The notes: a model not told the origin generated them from the sequence alone. A stretch of DNA of 7,454 bases from Deltaproteobacteria bacterium (GCA_031269135.1 JAISZP010000191.1:1-7454); one strand, 5' to 3'. Counted from the first letter of the stretch, positions 1-6,399 are shown. Translations and numbers: made by a program.

Positions 1-428
1 ATTGCTTTTTTCGTGCGGGGTATGTTGAGACATGGGTCCGCGGTATTGAGAAAATCTGCGAACAATGCGCAAAGCATGGCATCCCAAACCCGGAATACAC
101 CGTGTATCCCGATGACATTATGGTCAGATTCGTTGGTAACAAACCTCCAAAAGTTCCAAAAGCTCAAAATGATACTTTGGATGATACTTTGGATACTTTG
201 GATGATACTTTGGATGATACTTTGGATGATACTTTGGATGATACTTTGGAAAAACGACTGCTTGAACAGATTCGTTTGAATCCGAAAACCACTCAGAAAG
301 AGTTGTCCGAGGCGCTTGGCGCTCCCATTATCAGCATCAAACGAACCGTACGTGTTATGACAGATAAGGGCCACATTATACGAAAAGGGGGCAAACGGTA
401 CGGTTATTGGGAAGTCTGTAAAGACTGA
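1..428 (+). CDS. C-terminal part of an ATP-binding transcriptional regulator (COG2865-like), 5' end outside the window
   Basis: The frame is open from the left edge (first full codon at base 3) to a TGA at 426-428, so the start lies upstream of the window. The visible 141 residues begin with the tail of a HATPase_c_4-type domain (FFRAGYVETW, then RGIEKICEQC). A linker with KPPKVPKAQN and repeated DTLD follows. The last part is a winged helix: LLEQIRLNPKTTQKELSEAL is the first helical part, followed by SIKRTVRVM, GHIIRKGGKR and GYWEV. Proteins of this layout usually carry an N-terminal Schlafen/AlbA_2 domain and are predicted DNA-binding regulators; their substrates are mostly unknown. One oddity is that the family's WGRG motif reads WVRG here, whereas the copy at 881-1387 keeps WGRG. 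It may be the end of an intact gene or another truncated copy, and the window cannot decide. The family call is from recognition, not a search. Confidence 0.7.
   Translation, partial: CFFRAGYVETWVRGIEKICEQCAKHGIPNPEYTVYPDDIMVRFVGNKPPKVPKAQNDTLDDTLDTLDDTLDDTLDDTLDDTLEKRLLEQIRLNPKTTQKELSEALGAPIISIKRTVRVMTDKGHIIRKGGKRYGYWEVCKD
171..251 (+). repeat. In-frame 12-bp minisatellite (DTLD linker)
   Basis: Seven consecutive units of GATACTTTGGAT occur, with lengths 12, 12, 9, 12, 12, 12 and 12 bp. The third has lost GAT and the last ends GAA. Every unit is a multiple of three, so the frame is kept and the repeat encodes DTLD steps between the ATPase-like and winged-helix parts of copy 1. Such near-perfect short units are prone to slippage, so the linker length probably varies between strains. 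Confidence 0.9.
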
Positions 429-685
429 CTAAAACTTCGCATATGGGGTGCGTGCGATGAGAAGGCTCGAGAAAGGCCTCGTGCCGCACGTTGCCGGACA
501 TCCCATTGGGTGCTTGGATAAATAGGGACACCTTGAGACTATGCGGACAGTCATGCTCGGCGACAGGCGATTCGACTGCGTTCGGACAAAAAACATGGTC
601 GTGCTCGACGGGATGGCGGCGGGTGACGCACACCTCCGTGCGGCCAACCGGGACAAGCACCTTGCCACCGCCTTCGAGCTCGGTC
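429..685. other. GC-rich stretch of unknown origin between pseudogene fragments
   Basis: This stretch is visibly richer in G and C than the AT-rich repeats on both sides. No protein here is recognisable. The plus frame starting near 434 reads protein-like for about 90 codons (for example MVVLDGMAAGDAHLRAANRD) with one internal TAG, and ends at a TGA near 696. The codon-aligned antisense frame is open across the same DNA. It has no convincing start or ribosome site on either strand. It may be debris of a mobile element or of an old gene, joined to the transposase remnant at about 686-700. I do not assign a function. Confidence 0.35.
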
Positions 686-850
686 GAGGATTTTGAACTG
701 GGAAATCCTCTCAATCAACACCGCCAAATAGCATATCAGGAAGTGCCACTTTATCGTGTCTTCCCTCTGTACGAAAACAGGATGCGCATCCAGTTCCGAC
801 TTCATGATTCGGAAGGACTCCTCGATGCGCCACAAATTTTTATCAATGTT
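686..850 (-). pseudogene. Transposase remnant (DDE, IS4/IS1634-like), C-terminal region only
   Basis: Read on the minus strand, the frame gives NLWRIEESFRIMKSEL, then ARG/HIS-containing DAHPVFVQRED and HFLICYLAVLIERI. This series is characteristic of the last part of IS1634-like DDE_Tnp_1 transposases: W-R-I-E-E-S-F contains the catalytic glutamate region, and H-F-L-I-C-Y-L-A a following hydrophobic helix. Only about 55 codons survive, against more than 400 in intact members. In-frame TAA at 851-853 blocks upstream extension, and beyond FKIL near 686 the reading becomes arginine-rich and unrelated. No terminal inverted repeats were found. The family is assigned from memory of these motifs. 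That it is a non-functional fragment is clear. Confidence 0.75.
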
Positions 851-880
851 TTAAATGGCAACATCTGGGTATATGGTTGA

Positions 881-1387
881 CGCAAACAATCAGGAGAGGC
901 AAACAACTTTGACATAGCGTATTGCTTTTTTCGTGCGGGGTATGTTGAGACATGGGGCCGCGGCATCGAAAAAATCTGCGAGCAATGCGCCAAGCATGGA
1001 ATCCCAAACCCGCAATACACCATTCATCCAAAAGACATTATGGTCAGATTCGTTGGTCATAAACCTCCAAAAGCTCAAAATGAGACTTTGGACGATCATA
1101 AACTTCCAAAAGTTCAAATAGTTCAAAATAAAACTTTGGATGGTCATAAACCTCCAAAAGTTCAAATAGTTCAAAATGAGACTTTGGATGAGATTTTGGA
1201 TTTATTGCAAAAAGAACTGCTTGAACAAATTCGATTGAATCCGAAAATTACTCAGAAAGAGTTGTCCGTCGCACTTGGCGTTCCCATTATCAGGATCAAA
1301 CGAACCATAAGTGTAATGAGAGATAAGGGCCTCATTGCACGAAAAGAAGGCAAGCGGTTCGGATATTGGGACGTCCGCAAATACTGA
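881..1387 (+). pseudogene. Truncated second copy of the ATP-binding regulator C-terminus
   Basis: The frame opens after a TGA at 878-880 and runs to TGA at 1385-1387. From about 911 it reads DIAYCFFRAGYVETWGRG, matching copy 1; bases 921-956 are identical to bases 1-36. It keeps the WGRG motif that copy 1 has lost. The linker has three larger repeat units instead of the DTLD array, and a complete winged helix follows (ELLEQIRLNPKITQKELSVA, then IKRTISVMRDKGLIARKEGK and GYWDV). The N-terminal domain and most of the ATPase domain are missing and there is no start codon with a ribosome site upstream. An ATG at 1040 could start a 115-residue protein containing only linker and winged helix, but it has no Shine-Dalgarno sequence, so I treat the copy as a pseudogene. 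Confidence 0.75.
1055..1201 (+). repeat. 48-bp linker repeats in copy 2
   Basis: Three tandem units occupy 1055-1093 (39 bp), 1094-1141 (48 bp) and 1142-1189 (48 bp), plus a short tail encoding EILD to 1201. The consensus peptide is HKPPKVQIVQNETLD preceded by G or D. The first unit lacks nine bases. All lengths are multiples of three, so the frame survives. The same unit, with VPKAQ in place of VQIVQ, builds copy 3. Confidence 0.85.
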
Positions 1388-1420
1388 CCAAAACTGAGTA
1401 ATGTCATCAAAGGACTCTAA

Positions 1421-1786
1421 TGTCGCAAAGTTCTAAAAGCTCAAAATGAGACTTTGGATGAGTCTTTGGACGGCCATAAACATCCAAAAGTTCCAAAAGC
1501 TCAAAATGAGACTTTGGAAGGTCATAAACATCCAAAAGTTCCAAAAGCTCAAAATGAGACTTTGGACGGCAATAAACCTCCAAAAGTTCCAAAAGCTCAA
1601 AATGAGACTTTGGATGAGACTTTGGACGGTCATAAACATCCAAAACCTCCAAAAGCTCAAAATGAGACTTTGGATTTATTGGAAAAAGAACTGCTTGAAC
1701 AAATGCGATTGAATCCGAAAATTACTCGGAAAGAGTTGTCCGTCGCACTTGGTGTTCCCATTATCAGCATCATTCTAAAATTCTAA
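1421..1786 (+). pseudogene. Third, doubly truncated copy: linker repeats plus half a winged helix
   Basis: The frame opens after a TAA at 1418-1420 and stops at TAA 1784-1786. It starts directly inside a linker repeat, so everything before the linker is absent. The winged helix (ELLEQMRLNPKITRKELSVA) is near-identical at base level to copy 2, but after VPIISI the match breaks and the frame ends ILKF-stop, losing the recognition half and the wing. Only a TTG at 1454 or an out-of-frame ATG is available as a start, with no ribosome site. It is almost certainly non-functional. Copies 2 and 3 resemble each other more than either resembles copy 1, which suggests that this pair arose most recently. 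Confidence 0.75.
1472..1675 (+). repeat. 48-bp tandem repeat array, four units
   Basis: Units lie at 1472-1519, 1520-1567, 1568-1615 and 1628-1675. Units 3 and 4 are separated by a 12-bp GAGACTTTGGAC insertion. Each unit begins GGYMATAAACMTCC and ends CAAAATGAGACTTTGGAH, encoding G-H/N-K-H/P-PKVPKAQNETL-D/E. A partial unit precedes the array at 1427-1471. The antisense strand is open through the array only because of the repeat and is not a gene. Confidence 0.9.
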
Positions 1787-1804
1787 AGTTATAGAGCCGT
1801 AATA

Positions 1805-2323
1805 GTGATTCCAAAACCACGCAACCAAACAGCTATCCAAACAACCCGCCGGTCATTTTCGCTTATAACTTTAGCCGGAACTTTAGTCGCCTTATTGTTT
1901 TTTTGCTTTATTTCAGTCAGCCTAGCTCCAACCGGCTTTAATCGGGCATTCGCTCAAGACGATCAAAAAAAGCCCATCACCACAATGTCGCTGGCGCACT
2001 TGTTTGAGACTCTCAGCCAACAACCGCCGCTAATGGAGGTGGATCTGACGTTCTACCGCGATCGCTTCAGCGAACTGCTTCTACTAAATGACGACCCGTC
2101 GGCTTTGGGAAAGTTGTTAGAGACGACCGGCTGGAAGGAGGAGAGATTGATTTATGTGGCCACTAAAGTGGGTTTAGGTCTGATGATGATCCTCGATCCG
2201 GAAAATCCTCGCCTGAAAGACGCTCCTGATTTCGCAAAACCTTCGGCCTCTGAGCTTGATATGATAAGCGAACACTTGCCCGCCATCACCAAAGCCATAG
2301 AGGCTGTTTCGTCCTCCAAATAA
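1805..2323 (+). CDS. Exported protein of unknown function with twin-arginine-like signal
   Basis: The protein has 172 residues, starting at GTG 1805; it is the only usable start between the upstream TAA (1784-1786) and the signal sequence. The ribosome site is weak (TAGAG, eight bases before). The N-terminus has a long polar n-region with TRRSFSL (residues 14-20), a strongly hydrophobic stretch to about residue 40, and AFA-Q at 48-51 as a likely cleavage site. The mature part of about 120 residues is helical and acidic, without cysteines or known motifs; it contains FYRDRFSELLLLNDDPSALG and DFAKPSASELDMISEHLPAI. I do not recognise the family. It converges on the cupin gene with only 14 bp between the stop codons, and no terminator hairpin is visible there. 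The coding call is good because composition and signal are coherent. Confidence 0.75.
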   Translation: MIPKPRNQTAIQTTRRSFSLITLAGTLVALLFFCFISVSLAPTGFNRAFAQDDQKKPITTMSLAHLFETLSQQPPLMEVDLTFYRDRFSELLLLNDDPSALGKLLETTGWKEERLIYVATKVGLGLMMILDPENPRLKDAPDFAKPSASELDMISEHLPAITKAIEAVSSSK

Positions 2324-2337
2324 TCGGAGATGAAACA

Positions 2338-2778
2338 TCAGCGCTGCGCGATCACGCAAATAAAAACCAAAGGGACTTGACCGGTATTTTCCAGAGCATG
2401 GCTGTCTCCGGCTCTGGCGATGGCGATGTCGCCCTCGGCCACCTTGGTTTTAATGCCGCCGCTGTCGGTAAAAAGACCTTCTCCGCTGATGATGATGAAG
2501 GCGTCTTCATTGTCTGTATGACTGTGCATGCCGACGGAAGCGCCCGGCGGCAAGGTCAGCCACCCGATTTCTTTAATGACGAAATCTTCTTTGGCGTCTT
2601 GGCGGGTAAAAGCGAATTTGCCGGCGAGCACTCCCTGCCCGCCCGCCAGATTTTCTCTGTCCCAGATTTTGAGATCGTCTCCAAGGTAAACTTGCTGTTC
2701 GCCGGCTGAAGCGACGCTGAGCATGCCGAAGAAAAATAAGCCCAGCACAGCCAGGGCGACTAAAACACTGCTCCGCAT
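2338..2778 (-). CDS. Exported single-domain cupin protein
   Basis: The protein has 146 residues. The ATG at 2778 is chosen over longer frames because an AGGAGG lies six bases upstream (2785-2790) and a classical signal peptide follows at once: MRSSVLVALAVLGLFFFGML, with cleavage expected after VASA (residue 25). The cupin domain covers about residues 65-145. Motif 1 is G-x5-H-x-H with H85, H87 and E91 followed by G99. Motif 2 is GDIAIARAGDSHALEN with H127. All four metal ligands are present, although the usual proline of motif 2 is replaced (RAG). The role is probably metal-dependent sugar, small-molecule or signal binding in the periplasm; the substrate cannot be told. It lies 82 bp downstream of moaC without a terminator, so co-transcription is possible. 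Confidence 0.85.
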   Translation of the reverse strand: MRSSVLVALAVLGLFFFGMLSVASAGEQQVYLGDDLKIWDRENLAGGQGVLAGKFAFTRQDAKEDFVIKEIGWLTLPPGASVGMHSHTDNEDAFIIISGEGLFTDSGGIKTKVAEGDIAIARAGDSHALENTGQVPLVFICVIAQR

Positions 2779-2784
2779 GATGAT

Positions 2785-2790
2785 CCTCCT
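2785..2790 (-). promoter_or_regulatory. Ribosome binding site of the cupin gene
   Basis: AGGAGG on the minus strand, six bases before the ATG at 2778. It decides the start against in-frame ATG and GTG codons up to 2898, which would overlap the end of moaC. Confidence 0.85.
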
Positions 2791-2860
2791 CACTCGCATA
2801 CTATTTGACCATATTCTTGCCGAAAGAAAATTCCCGATCGTTTTCCGCGCTTCCGAGCCG

Positions 2861-3391
2861 CTAAAGGTCGAATTCCTTTTGACCGTCGTCGCCGACATAT
2901 GTCCCGCTTTTTCCGCCCGTCTTTTTCATCAAGCGCACTTGTCTTATCACCATGCCTTTATCAATGGACTTGCACATATCATAGACGGTCAACAAAGCGA
3001 CCGAGACTCCCGTTAAGGCTTCCATTTCAACGCCGGTGTAGCTGTTGGTTCCGACAAGGCAGGAGGCTTTGACGACGTTGTTTTTTTCGTCTAGGTCAAA
3101 ATCGATTTCGCAGCCGGTGATTGGGATATTGTGACACAAAGCTATGATTGAAGAAGTCTTCTTGGCGGCCATTATTCCGGAAACTCTCGCCACCCCCAAC
3201 ACGTCCCCTTTCTTGACGTTTTGAGCGATCAGAGCCTCCATGATCTTGGGACCAAGATAAATTTCTCCCTTGGCCAGAGCGACCCGCTCGGTGACCTCTT
3301 TTGCTCCGACATCCACCATCTTGGCCTTGCCTTTTTGATCCAAGTGACTAAAAAGTTGGTCGGCGGGTTTTTCTTTTTTTTCTCTCGCCAA
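2861..3391 (-). CDS. moaC: Cyclic pyranopterin monophosphate synthase MoaC
   Basis: MoaC converts the MoaA product (3',8-cyclo-GTP) into cyclic pyranopterin monophosphate, the first stable intermediate of molybdenum cofactor synthesis, in the cytoplasm. The 176-residue length is near that of the family (about 160). Diagnostic segments are MVDVGAKEVTERVA (25-38), KKGDVLGVARVSGIMAAKKT (60-79), LCHNIPITGCEIDF (85-98), TGVEMEALTGVSVALLTVYD (119-138) and MVIRQVRLMKKTGGKSG (147-163). The residues matching the Escherichia coli active site are present: K61, H87, E122, E124, D138 and K141. I chose the TTG at 3391 because GGAGG stands eight bases before it; the ATG at MVDV would cut off conserved sequence. 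A lysine usual before TGVEM is tyrosine here, a minor variation. No other moa gene is in the window. Confidence 0.95.
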   Translation of the reverse strand: MAREKKEKPADQLFSHLDQKGKAKMVDVGAKEVTERVALAKGEIYLGPKIMEALIAQNVKKGDVLGVARVSGIMAAKKTSSIIALCHNIPITGCEIDFDLDEKNNVVKASCLVGTNSYTGVEMEALTGVSVALLTVYDMCKSIDKGMVIRQVRLMKKTGGKSGTYVGDDGQKEFDL

Positions 3392-3399
3392 AATATGTT

Positions 3400-3404
3400 C
3401 CTCC
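3400..3404 (-). promoter_or_regulatory. Ribosome binding site fixing the TTG start of moaC
   Basis: GGAGG on the minus strand with an eight-base spacer to TTG at 3391. No comparable site precedes the other candidate starts (TTG 3451, or the internal ATG of MVDV). Confidence 0.75.
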
Positions 3405-3463
3405 GCGTTAAAGCGTAAGAGGCGACTGCGCCTTTGGGCCTGATCGAGCAAATTTTCGCCTTA

Positions 3464-3523
3464 GGGTTTATAAGGCCTCGGGTTTATAAGGCTTAAAGTT
3501 TAAAGGCTTGGAGTTTATAAGAC
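3464..3523. repeat. Degenerate 16-bp tandem repeat between moaC and the beta-CASP gene
   Basis: Four units begin at about 3464, 3480, 3496 and 3511. The first two share the identical 13-mer GGGTTTATAAGGC; the third (AAGTTTAAAGGC) and fourth (GAGTTTATAAGAC) have drifted. The array starts just after the stop of the upstream beta-CASP gene and fills the middle of the 140-bp gap before moaC. Each unit contains TATAA, so it could be confused with promoter elements. No matching -35 box was found. Confidence 0.75.
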
Positions 3524-3531
3524 TTCGGGCG

Positions 3532-5133
3532 CTAAGGTCCCAATAAAATCTCTTCCGCCCGGACCAATAAATTTTCCAAACTTGCCAAGCGTTCGGGGGC
3601 CAGCGACTTTTTGCGCTGCAAAAACCTCTCTCTTAACCGCTCTAAACGCTTATTGAAGCTGTCGATTTCAGTAACCGGAGTCGGCGGGAGCATCGGGGCA
3701 GGCAAAGCGGTTCCGAGATCGAGACCTAATTCCGCCGAATCGAGTGTTTGAAGCCAGTTCGGAACAATGGTCTTGAGATTTGGAAAAACCTCTTTCAATT
3801 TAGCTTCAAAGGCCAGAGTTCCGGTCTCCTCGCCGTGTATCAAAGAAACTATGAGGTTGTCGTGGATTTGCGGCCTCAACCATTGAAGCAGCTCGCTTTG
3901 ATCCGCGTGACCGGAAAAGCCGCCGATAGTGTGCACTTTAGCCTTCACCACAATAGACTCGCGGAAAATATTGACCATTTGAGCCCCTTCGACCAATCGT
4001 CTTCCCGTGGTGCCTTGCGCCTGGAATCCTACAAAAATGACATGGCAGTTCGGTCTCCAGAGATTGTGCTTGAAGTGGTGAAGGATCCTGCCGGCGTTGG
4101 CCATTCCGGAACCCGCCAAGACTATGCAGCTGTTTTGGGTTTCGTTGATTTTTTGGCTCTCCGCGCTGGTGCGCGAGATCTTGAGAGAGGCCATATTCAT
4201 GGGAGAATGACCTTCTTTGATCATATCCCTTGTTTCTTGGTCGTAGAGTTCAGGGTGGTTCAAATAGATTTCCGAGGCGGCTATGGCCAGGGGAGAATCG
4301 ATGATGATCGGCATTTCCCTTGGAATGCGTCCCTGATGCCAAGCCTGAGCTAAAAGAACGAGCAGTTCCTGAGTCCTTTCCACCGCGAACGATGGAATCA
4401 AAACCTTTCCGCCTTGACTATAGGCGAGGTTGATGACTTCCACCAACTCTTCGATGGAATTTTCCAAGCCCTTGTGGTGGCGGTTGCCGTAAGTCGTCTC
4501 CATAAAAATCATATCGGATTTGGATGGAATCTGAGGATCTTCGACCAACAGCTGATTCGTCCGACCGATGTCTCCGGAAAAAAGAACCTTAAAGTCGCCT
4601 TCGCCCTCTTTGACGGTGAACTGAACGCTTGCGGCGCCGAGGATATGACCTGCGGTGAAAAGCTCCGCTTCGACATCCGGCGCGATTTCAGTTATTTTAT
4701 TCAGCCCCAGAGGTCTGAGCAGTTTGACGGCCTCGCCGACCGCTTCCAAATCGTAGAGCGGCTCGACTTTCGCTCCGCCTTGACGGCTGTTTTTCTTGCT
4801 CTTCCACATCGCTTCATGTCGCTGGATGTTGGCGGCGTCCTGCCAGAGGATCCCTAAAAGATCGCAGGTCGCCGCGGAGGCGTATACCGGTCCCCGGTAA
4901 CCGGCTTTCACCAAACGAGGGACCAGACCTGAATGATCCATGTGAGCATGAGTGATGACTATAGCTTTGACGTCCTCAGGGCGGTACAAAGAGGTGTTGA
5001 AATTTCGGAGTTCCGTCTGCCGACCGCCTTGAAACAGGCCGCAGTCTAAAATCGTGATCCCTCCGTGAGGATTTTGCAGTTGAAAGCATGAACCCGTCAC
5101 CGTGCGAACGGCGCCTAAACAGCGAATTTTCAT
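3532..5133 (-). CDS. Beta-CASP metallo-beta-lactamase-fold protein (CPSF73/YSH1-like, predicted RNA-processing nuclease)
   Basis: The 533-residue protein is the bacterial COG1236 type, related to eukaryotic CPSF73 and predicted to cut RNA with two zinc ions in the cytoplasm. The zinc motif THAHMDHSG gives H62, H64, D66 and H67. H163 lies in TAGHILGA, D188 in FSGDIGR, H409 in GGFSGHADQSE and H433 in LIHGEE. The beta-CASP insert spans about 210-400 with METTYGNR (211-218), PSFAVERTQELL (247-258), AGSGMANAGRILHH (340-353) and GFQAQGTTGRRLV (369-381). It is not RNase J, whose length and motifs differ. Residues 480-533 form a charged, arginine-rich helical tail beyond the core. The ATG at 5133 has GGAGG four bases upstream and begins with the conserved MKIRCLGAVRTVTGS; the longer frame to 5223 is rejected. 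Biological substrates of bacterial members are poorly known. Confidence 0.92.
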   Translation of the reverse strand: MKIRCLGAVRTVTGSCFQLQNPHGGITILDCGLFQGGRQTELRNFNTSLYRPEDVKAIVITHAHMDHSGLVPRLVKAGYRGPVYASAATCDLLGILWQDAANIQRHEAMWKSKKNSRQGGAKVEPLYDLEAVGEAVKLLRPLGLNKITEIAPDVEAELFTAGHILGAASVQFTVKEGEGDFKVLFSGDIGRTNQLLVEDPQIPSKSDMIFMETTYGNRHHKGLENSIEELVEVINLAYSQGGKVLIPSFAVERTQELLVLLAQAWHQGRIPREMPIIIDSPLAIAASEIYLNHPELYDQETRDMIKEGHSPMNMASLKISRTSAESQKINETQNSCIVLAGSGMANAGRILHHFKHNLWRPNCHVIFVGFQAQGTTGRRLVEGAQMVNIFRESIVVKAKVHTIGGFSGHADQSELLQWLRPQIHDNLIVSLIHGEETGTLAFEAKLKEVFPNLKTIVPNWLQTLDSAELGLDLGTALPAPMLPPTPVTEIDSFNKRLERLRERFLQRKKSLAPERLASLENLLVRAEEILLGP

Positions 5134-5137
5134 GAAG

Positions 5138-5142
5138 CCTCC
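5138..5142 (-). promoter_or_regulatory. Ribosome binding site of the beta-CASP gene
   Basis: GGAGG within GAGGGAGGCTTC directly before ATG 5133 on the minus strand. It sets the start of the protein at the conserved MKIRCLG. Confidence 0.75.
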
Positions 5143-5186
5143 CTCTCCCGCGCAAAGTCGAAACAAAAGGCAAAGAATCCCTAACC

Positions 5187-5205
5187 GGGCGCGCTTTGTG
5201 CGCCC
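5187..5205 (-). other. GC-rich hairpin between proB and the beta-CASP gene
   Basis: GGGCGCGC (5187-5194) can pair with GTGCGCCC (5198-5205) through eight pairs including one G-T, with a three-base loop. On the minus strand it lies about 50 bases after the proB stop. Downstream come GGTTAGGGATTCTTTGCCTTTTG, T-rich but without an immediate T tract, so it is at best a weak terminator. It may only partly separate proB from the next gene. Confidence 0.4.
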
Positions 5206-5256
5206 AGCGATCGTTTGCGGCAATGTCCCGGGTCATTCGCGCTCTAAAACGGCATT

Positions 5257-6378
5257 TTAGAAAATGACCAGATTGTCTCTGTGTATGACTTCTTCAGAAT
5301 GGCTGTATCCAAGGGTCTTTTCGATATACTTGCTCGTATGGCCCTTGATGAGTTTTATTTCCGGAGAGCTGTAGTTGGTGAGTCCCACCCCGATGTTGGT
5401 TCCGGTTCTATCGGCTATGCTGACGGGATCTCCCACATCGAAGAGTCCTACGATATCCACGATGCCGCCGGGCAACAGGCTTTTGCCCCTTTCAACCAAG
5501 GCCAGCGCCGCTCCTTGGTCTACGATGATCGAGCCTTTGGGCCTAGCGGCGAAAGCCAGCCAGTGTTTGCGGGCTTTGCGGGTTTTTTTGGAGGGCTTGA
5601 AAAAAGTCCCGAGTTCTTCGCCCGCCATTATCCTGATTAGAACATCCCTGGTATGACCGTTGGCGATTAAACTGGCCAAACCTCTGTCGGCAAGTCTGCC
5701 CGCCGCCCTGACTTTGGTGAACATCCCTCCGGTGCCTAAAGGACCTCCGTCGGTTCCGGCCAGATTTAAAACGTTTTTATCGACTTTCGGGACTTCAAGA
5801 AACAATTTGGCCGACTTGTTCTTGCGAGGGTCGGAGTCGTAAAGTCCGTCCAAATCCGTCAAGTTGATGAACAGATCCGCTTCCGTCAAGTTGGCCACCA
5901 TTGAACCCAAGGTGTCGTTGTCTCCCACTTTGAGTTCTTCCACCGCAACGGTGTCGTTTTCGTTGACGATCGGCACAACCCCCATTTCCACCAAAGAGAT
6001 GAAGGTGTTTCTGGCGTTCAAAAAGCGGCTTCTATCGGAAAAGTCGTCGGCCGTAAGCAAGATCTGAGCGCACTTCAGGTCGAACGCTCCTAAGGCCTTT
6101 TCCCAAGCGATCATCAGACTGACTTGACCGGCGGCCGCGCAAACTTGTTTGAGTTTCAAGGTGGTGGGCCTGCAATGGAGGCCTAATTTCCGAAAACCTG
6201 CGGCGACCGCCCCGCTGGATACGATTATCGTCTCGTAGCCTCGCCTGTTTAGTTGCCCGAATTGACCGGCCAAGGCCCTTAGACGCCCCTGGGAAACGGC
6301 GTCTTTCTCGCAGATGACGGAACTGCCTACTTTAACCACCAGTCGTTTAGCTTTTTTTAAGTCCTGCCTCGTATCCAT
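5257..6378 (-). CDS. proB: Glutamate 5-kinase ProB with PUA domain
   Basis: ProB phosphorylates glutamate with ATP to gamma-glutamyl phosphate, the first and feedback-controlled step of proline synthesis, in the cytoplasm. At 373 residues it is full length (E. coli 367). The amino-acid kinase domain covers about 8-260: LVVKVGSSVI (13-22), IIVSSGAVAAGF (51-62), LLTADDFSDRSRFLNARNTF (107-126), VVPIVNENDTVAVEE (134-148), KVGDNDTLG (150-158), TDLDGLYDSDP (174-184) and GTGGMFTKVRAA (215-226). The PUA domain covers about 280-365, with VERGKSLLPGGI and a conserved IHRDNLV end. The E. coli proline-inhibition aspartate (in LLTRAD) aligns with an aspartate here. The ATG at 6378 gives the right N-terminus; its ribosome site is poor. 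proA is not adjacent, since the next gene is the beta-CASP protein. The upstream leader may be regulatory (6400-6537). Confidence 0.96.
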   Translation of the reverse strand: MDTRQDLKKAKRLVVKVGSSVICEKDAVSQGRLRALAGQFGQLNRRGYETIIVSSGAVAAGFRKLGLHCRPTTLKLKQVCAAAGQVSLMIAWEKALGAFDLKCAQILLTADDFSDRSRFLNARNTFISLVEMGVVPIVNENDTVAVEELKVGDNDTLGSMVANLTEADLFINLTDLDGLYDSDPRKNKSAKLFLEVPKVDKNVLNLAGTDGGPLGTGGMFTKVRAAGRLADRGLASLIANGHTRDVLIRIMAGEELGTFFKPSKKTRKARKHWLAFAARPKGSIIVDQGAALALVERGKSLLPGGIVDIVGLFDVGDPVSIADRTGTNIGVGLTNYSSPEIKLIKGHTSKYIEKTLGYSHSEEVIHRDNLVIF

Positions 6379-6399
6379 AGGTTCGACTACATCCCACTT

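Noticed and set aside
171..251. Possible CRISPR array from regularly spaced repeats
   Set aside because: Units are contiguous with no spacers and stay in frame within a coding sequence; this is a minisatellite. The same applies to 1472-1675.
13..279. Plus-strand frame with repeated MILW
   Set aside because: Out-of-frame reading of the 12-bp minisatellite; the true frame is the one ending in a winged helix at 428.
1407..1660. Minus-strand open frames of 75-81 codons with repeated ELLELLDV and VQSLILSFW
   Set aside because: They are antisense readings of the 48-bp linker repeats; the repetitive peptide is simply the reverse of the plus-strand array, with no start signal.
2324..2337. Bidirectional terminator between the converging genes
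   Set aside because: Only 14 bp separate the stop codons and no GC-rich hairpin with T tract is visible there.
3748..4857. Two plus-strand open frames of 201 and 147 codons
   Set aside because: They lie antisense to the well-supported beta-CASP gene and have no motifs or ribosome sites.
5134..5223. Upstream extension of the beta-CASP protein by 30 residues
   Set aside because: The internal ATG at 5133 has a strong ribosome site and the conserved N-terminal sequence; the extension reads like non-coding DNA and overlaps the hairpin at 5187-5205.
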